Part shown: in pieces, positions 12,242 to 13,185 of the stretch
Layout of the letters: each line of letters starts with the position of its first letter
How positions within the stretch are numbered: position 1 is the first letter of the stretch
NCBI GenBank assembly: GCA_947483455.1
Contig: CANKNK010000013.1
Span: forward strand, 1 to 13,185
Source: Comamonadaceae bacterium
GTDB taxonomy: Bacteria > Pseudomonadota > Gammaproteobacteria > Burkholderiales > Burkholderiaceae_C
Direction: 5' to 3'
Length of the DNA: 13,185 nucleotides
The notes under the pieces: generated by a model
The model's database searches: none
Told to the model about the DNA's origin: nothing
What the model saw: only the letters and a program-made list of their open reading frames with translations
Made by a program: the position numbers and the translations under genes

Positions 12242-13185
12242 ATGCTGATTGACTTTTTTTACACCCTGCGCTCGGCCAAGCTGCCGGTATCGGTCAAGGA
12301 ATACCTGACGCTGATGGAAGCGCTGCAAAAAGGCGTCGTCGGCCCCAACGTGCCTGAACCCGCCAGCGGAGAAGAGGCTTCAGGCTACGCAATTGACGAC
12401 TTTTATTTCCTGAGCCGCACCACGCTAGTCAAAGACGAAAAGCATTTCGACAAATTTGACCGTGCTTTTGCCGCCTACTTCAAGGGCGTAGAGCAAATTG
12501 CGGACTTCACCAAAGAAATTCCACTGGAGTGGCTGCGCAAAAACCTGGAGTTGCAACTCAGCCCGGAGGAGCTGGCCAAAATCGAAAAAATGGGCTGGGA
12601 CGAGCTGATGGAAACGCTGCGCAAGCGTTTTGAAGAGCAAAAGGAACGCCATGAAGGCGGCAGCAAGTGGATTGGCACCGGCGGCACCTCGCCCTTTGGC
12701 GCCTACGGACACAACCCGCAAGGCATCCGCATAGGCCAAGACAAAGGACGCAACCGCAGTGCGGTCAAGGTCTGGGACCAACGCGCCTACAAGGATTACG
12801 ACGACACCCAAGAGCTGGGTACGCGCAATATCAAAGTGGCTCTGCGCCGCCTGCGCAAATTCGCCCGCGAAGGCCACGAGGACGAGCTGGACCTGGACGA
12901 AACTATTAGCAAAACCGCAGCCAACGCCGGCTACTTGGACATCAAGATGCGCCCGGAGCGGCACAACAACGTCAAAGTGCTGCTCTTAATGGACGTGGGC
13001 GGCACCATGGACGACCATATTGCACGGGTTGAAGAGCTCTTTAGCGCCACCAAAACCGAGTTCAAGCACCTAGAGTTTTATTACTTCCACAACTGCGTGT
13101 ACGACTTCATGTGGAAAAACAACCGGCGCCGCTTTGCCGAAAAGTTCGCCACCTGGGACATCATCCGCAAGTACAACAAAGATTA
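12242..13185 (+). CDS. CoxE-like VWA domain protein, N-terminal part (cut by window edge)
   Basis: The first 314 residues of a VWA-domain protein of the CoxE type, the usual partner of MoxR-like ATPases. The N-terminal helical region begins MLIDFFYTLRSAKLPVSVKE. A charged stretch at about 108-138 is followed by a glycine-rich linker (139-163) and VKVWDQRAYKDYDD (175-188). The VWA fold begins at VKVLLLMDVGGTMDDHI (244-260). The metal-binding motif is Asp251-x-Gly253-x-Thr255 in place of the usual DxSxS. The GAGG ribosome site 6 bases upstream fixes the start. The C-terminal part of the VWA domain lies beyond the right edge. Its position three genes after the ATPase supports a joint system. Confidence 0.9.
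   Translation, partial: MLIDFFYTLRSAKLPVSVKEYLTLMEALQKGVVGPNVPEPASGEEASGYAIDDFYFLSRTTLVKDEKHFDKFDRAFAAYFKGVEQIADFTKEIPLEWLRKNLELQLSPEELAKIEKMGWDELMETLRKRFEEQKERHEGGSKWIGTGGTSPFGAYGHNPQGIRIGQDKGRNRSAVKVWDQRAYKDYDDTQELGTRNIKVALRRLRKFAREGHEDELDLDETISKTAANAGYLDIKMRPERHNNVKVLLLMDVGGTMDDHIARVEELFSATKTEFKHLEFYYFHNCVYDFMWKNNRRRFAEKFATWDIIRKYNKD

Overview
The window looks like chromosomal DNA of a betaproteobacterium, most likely Burkholderiales of the Comamonadaceae kind (Rhodoferax/Polaromonas/Acidovorax-like). I infer this from the gene order DUF2244-ctaC-ctaD-small ORF-ctaG-DUF2970-ctaE, the caa3-like subunit II, a BioC/ComF/TrmL neighbourhood, and moderately GC-rich coding sequence. I found no tRNA, rRNA, CRISPR array, insertion sequence or integrase. 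Coding density is high and no gene-free stretch exceeds 300 bp.

Region 1 (1-4758, all minus strand) is an aa3/caa3-type cytochrome c oxidase operon. In transcription order it holds a DUF2244 membrane protein, ctaC (subunit II with a fused cytochrome c domain), ctaD (subunit I), a 36-residue membrane micro-protein, the copper chaperone ctaG (Cox11), a DUF2970 membrane protein, and the start of ctaE (subunit III), which is cut by the window edge. A candidate promoter and a perfect 18-bp palindrome lie at the head of the operon.

Region 2 (4843-9561) is a set of housekeeping and uncharacterised genes on both strands. It contains a BioC-like methyltransferase (minus) divergent from comF and trmL (plus). 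TrmL converges on a MaoC/NodN-like dehydratase, which follows an orphan ParA ATPase (both minus). A TauE/SafE permease (minus) is divergent from a DUF1841 protein (plus).

Region 3 (9653-13185) begins with a bidirectional terminator, then a di-heme cytochrome c4 (minus). Divergent from it is a tightly packed plus-strand operon: a MoxR/CoxD-type AAA+ ATPase, a 79-residue glycine-rich membrane protein, a GNAT acetyltransferase, and a CoxE-like VWA protein running off the right edge. The MoxR+VWA pair is a known chaperone-like partnership. Having a small membrane protein and an acetyltransferase between the two halves, plus a cytochrome c4 sharing the promoter region, is the least explained arrangement here.

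Functionally, much of the window concerns aerobic respiration: a terminal oxidase, its Cu-insertion factors, and a cytochrome c4 that could donate electrons to it. The MoxR/VWA module may act on metalloenzyme maturation, but that is inference. All calls come from reading the sequence; no database search was run.
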